Shown here piece after piece: positions 43,103-44,883 of a DNA stretch of 44,883 nucleotides (position 1 is the first letter of the stretch; each line of letters begins with the position of its first letter). Made by a program: the position numbers and the translations under genes. The stretch comes from Bacteroidaceae bacterium (GTDB taxonomy: Bacteria > Bacteroidota > Bacteroidia > Bacteroidales > Bacteroidaceae). The DNA lies in NCBI GenBank assembly GCA_900770705.1, contig CAAGLF010000062.1:1-44883 (forward strand), in the 5' to 3' direction. The notes beneath the pieces are model-generated. The model ran no database searches, was not told the DNA's origin, and was given only the letters and a program-made list of their open reading frames with translations.

Positions 43103-44842
43103 ATGAAAAAAATTCGTTATTACGTTTGGGCGGGGCTGATGATGGCCGTGACGTGTGTCTTTGCCCAAGCTCCCTCCGCCTACTACGCTGCCACGAAGGG
43201 AAAAAAGGGCGCAGCGCTGAAGACGGCCCTCAATGCGATTGTCCACGACCACGTAGTGCGCTCCTATTCCCAACTTTGGGAGGATTTTCACCAAACTGAT
43301 GTCCGTTCCGACGGCAAAATCTGGGATATGTACTCTTCTACAACATCCTACGAGCCCGGCGGGTCGGCCCAGGGTACCAACTACAAGACCGAGGGCGACT
43401 CCTACAACCGCGAACACAGCTTCCCGAAGAGCTGGTTCAACGATGCGAAGCCGATGTACACCGACTTGTTCCATTTGTACCCCACCGACGGCTACGTCAA
43501 CAACCGCAGGAGCAACTATCCCTACGGAGAGACCTACGGAGAGACCTACCAGTCGGCCGGAGGGTTCTCGAAAGTGGGAAAATGTACGCTGGCGGGCTAT
43601 TCGGGTACGGTGTTCGAGCCCAATGATGAGTACAAAGGCGACCTGGCACGCTCCTATTTCTATATGGCTACGGCCTATGAAGAAGAGATAGCCTCGTGGA
43701 GCAGTCCGATGTTGGCTGGAAACGCCTATCCGGCCTTCGAAGAGTGGGCTTTGACGATGTTACTGCGCTGGTCCGCCGAGGATCCGGTGAGTCAAAAGGA
43801 GATAGACCGAAACAACGCGGTATATGGCATTCAGCAGAACCGCAATCCGTTCATCGACTTCCCCGGTCTGGAGCAGTGGGTCTGGGGTAAGAAGACCTCG
43901 CAAGCCTTTGATCCCGACAACTACGGCGGCTCGTCTGGTTCCGACGAGGGAGTGACGCCCGAAGTGCCGGTGTTCTCTGTCGCATCGGGACAGGTAGAGC
44001 GGGGCACCGTTGTCACCGTCACGGCACCGACGGCCGGAAGTTCGATTTGCTATGCCATAAATGGCGGCAGCTATGTGCAAGCAGCTTCTCCCGTAAGTGT
44101 GACGGTCAATTCTTCCCTCAGTATCGAGGCGTATGCCGTACTGAATTATGTAGAGAGCGCCCATACGACGGCCTCGTACACCCTCAGTGGAGAGCCGCAG
44201 CCCGGCAATGGCGTTTATGTGCAGGTTCGTTCTGCCGACGAGCTTGAAGCGGATGTGCGTTACATCATTATGGCACCTTCCCACAGCGTGGCGCTTTCCT
44301 CCCACCTGAATGACAAGCAAACGGCACGCGCTGCCGTCAGCGTAACGCCCGAAGACGGCAAGATTACTACGGAAACGGGCAGCACAGGCCTGCCATACGC
44401 GCTCTTCCTCGGCGGACAATCGGGAGCCTGGACGTTCTACGACGCTGTGAACGGCTGCTACCTCTCGCTGACGTCGAACAACAACAATCTCACGCCCTCT
44501 GCCGATGTCGGGTCGCCCAATGCACAATGGACAATCGGGGTCGATGAAGGCACGGCCGCGGCCGAAATCTCGCCACTGGCCTACCCGGAGCGTACTATCC
44601 AGTACAATCCGTCGAATCCCCGCTTTGCCTGCTATTCTTCCTCGCAGAAAGGCGTTTCGCTTTTCAAGGAACAGCCGCTTTCCACCGGCATAGACTGGCT
44701 GTCACACCCCGAAGCTACACCGCAGCCCGTCTACGACGTGACAGGCAGGCCCACCGGACACACGGTGCGCACAGCTGACGAACTGCACCGCCTGCCCGCA
44801 GGGCTTTATGTGGTGGGCGGACGCAAAGTCTACGTGAAATAA
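43103..44842 (+). CDS. Secreted endonuclease I with chitobiase-type C-terminal domain
   Basis: Secreted or surface-exposed nuclease, 579 aa. Signal peptide at 1-22 (YYVWAGLMMAVTCVFAQ). The endonuclease I domain (about 24-260) has the beta-beta-alpha metal site with catalytic His in YNREHSFPKSWF (95-106), the DLFHLYPTDGYVNNRRSNYPYG segment and the later NRNPFIDFPGLEQWVWG. After a linker, a CHB_HEX_C-like beta-sandwich (about 295-370, QVERGTVVTVTAP) and a further beta-rich domain follow. The tail LPAGLYVVGGRKVYVK resembles a type IX sorting end, as in the GH84 protein. Likely role: cleavage of extracellular DNA for nutrition or defence. It has its own promoter, divergent from bamD. Confidence 0.9.
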   Translation: MKKIRYYVWAGLMMAVTCVFAQAPSAYYAATKGKKGAALKTALNAIVHDHVVRSYSQLWEDFHQTDVRSDGKIWDMYSSTTSYEPGGSAQGTNYKTEGDSYNREHSFPKSWFNDAKPMYTDLFHLYPTDGYVNNRRSNYPYGETYGETYQSAGGFSKVGKCTLAGYSGTVFEPNDEYKGDLARSYFYMATAYEEEIASWSSPMLAGNAYPAFEEWALTMLLRWSAEDPVSQKEIDRNNAVYGIQQNRNPFIDFPGLEQWVWGKKTSQAFDPDNYGGSSGSDEGVTPEVPVFSVASGQVERGTVVTVTAPTAGSSICYAINGGSYVQAASPVSVTVNSSLSIEAYAVLNYVESAHTTASYTLSGEPQPGNGVYVQVRSADELEADVRYIIMAPSHSVALSSHLNDKQTARAAVSVTPEDGKITTETGSTGLPYALFLGGQSGAWTFYDAVNGCYLSLTSNNNNLTPSADVGSPNAQWTIGVDEGTAAAEISPLAYPERTIQYNPSNPRFACYSSSQKGVSLFKEQPLSTGIDWLSHPEATPQPVYDVTGRPTGHTVRTADELHRLPAGLYVVGGRKVYVK

Positions 44843-44883
44843 CATCCGGGAGCCGCGTCAGCGGCCGAAAGCGCGGCTGCTGA

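Overview
The window is a bacterial chromosome contig end from the Bacteroidetes, most likely order Bacteroidales. Its start carries a sequencing adapter (positions 1-32), so the true genomic sequence begins near position 33. The assignment rests on several signs: Bacteroidetes-type promoters (TTTG, about 19 bases, TAnnTTTG) in front of aspS, ppdK and others; the Rpb6-like omega subunit beside BamD and a DUF4293 protein; GH84 and endonuclease I exoproteins with C-terminal sorting-like tails; and a SusC/SusD-free exopolysaccharide locus with a multi-SLBB exporter. The sequence looks moderately GC-rich. I cannot name the genus; a Prevotella-like relative is only a guess.

Layout. 33-3203 (-): AddA/RecB-type UvrD helicase cut by the contig end. 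3321-6749 (-): secreted GH84 hexosaminidase. 6901-9528 (-): valS, divergent from aspS (9983-11740, +), which has a structured leader. 12247-14976 (-): ppdK. 15425-16333 (+): unknown membrane protein, convergent with lepA (16447-18228, -), then rfbC and clpC (both -). 22179-33183 (+): an exopolysaccharide cluster in the order phosphoglycosyl transferase, six-SLBB export protein, Wzz-like protein, Wzy-like polymerase, hexapeptide acetyltransferase, Wzx-like flippase, two GT2 glycosyltransferases, WecA-like transferase. 33235-33637: remnant of an RND efflux pump and tRNA-Ser(CGA). 33905-34731 (-): Skp-like lipoprotein and small membrane protein. 34864-39598 (+): pepD, beta-helix lipoprotein, dnaB. 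39616-42798 (-): phosphopantetheinyl transferase, ssb, DUF4293 protein, omega subunit, bamD. 43103-44842 (+): secreted endonuclease I.

The most striking signal is a family of short repeats, 13 copies in 45 kb, that fits none of the common repeat classes I can test by eye. Each copy has about four GC-rich 9-bp boxes whose starts are 21 bp apart (to within one base), separated by about 12 bp of almost pure A/T. Box words are drawn from a shared vocabulary (CAAGGCCCG, CTGCGGCGA, CTCCGAGGT, CTGCCGAGG, CGCCGCAGA and their complements) and are shuffled between copies. Eleven copies sit between genes and two lie inside genes (the UvrD-like helicase and the phosphopantetheinyl transferase), where 21 bp equals 7 codons and the frame stays open. 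A separate 21-22 bp tandem array after aspS has the same period.

Gene-free stretches over 300 bases: 9529-9982 (two promoters, a repeat, aspS leader), 11741-12246 (78-bp palindrome, tandem array, ppdK terminator), 14977-15424 (two promoters and a repeat), 21579-22178 (two promoters, a palindromic repeat, a leader), 33184-33904 (efflux remnant, tRNA, terminators) and 42799-43102 (a repeat and two promoters). No CRISPR array, insertion sequence, rRNA or prophage was seen.
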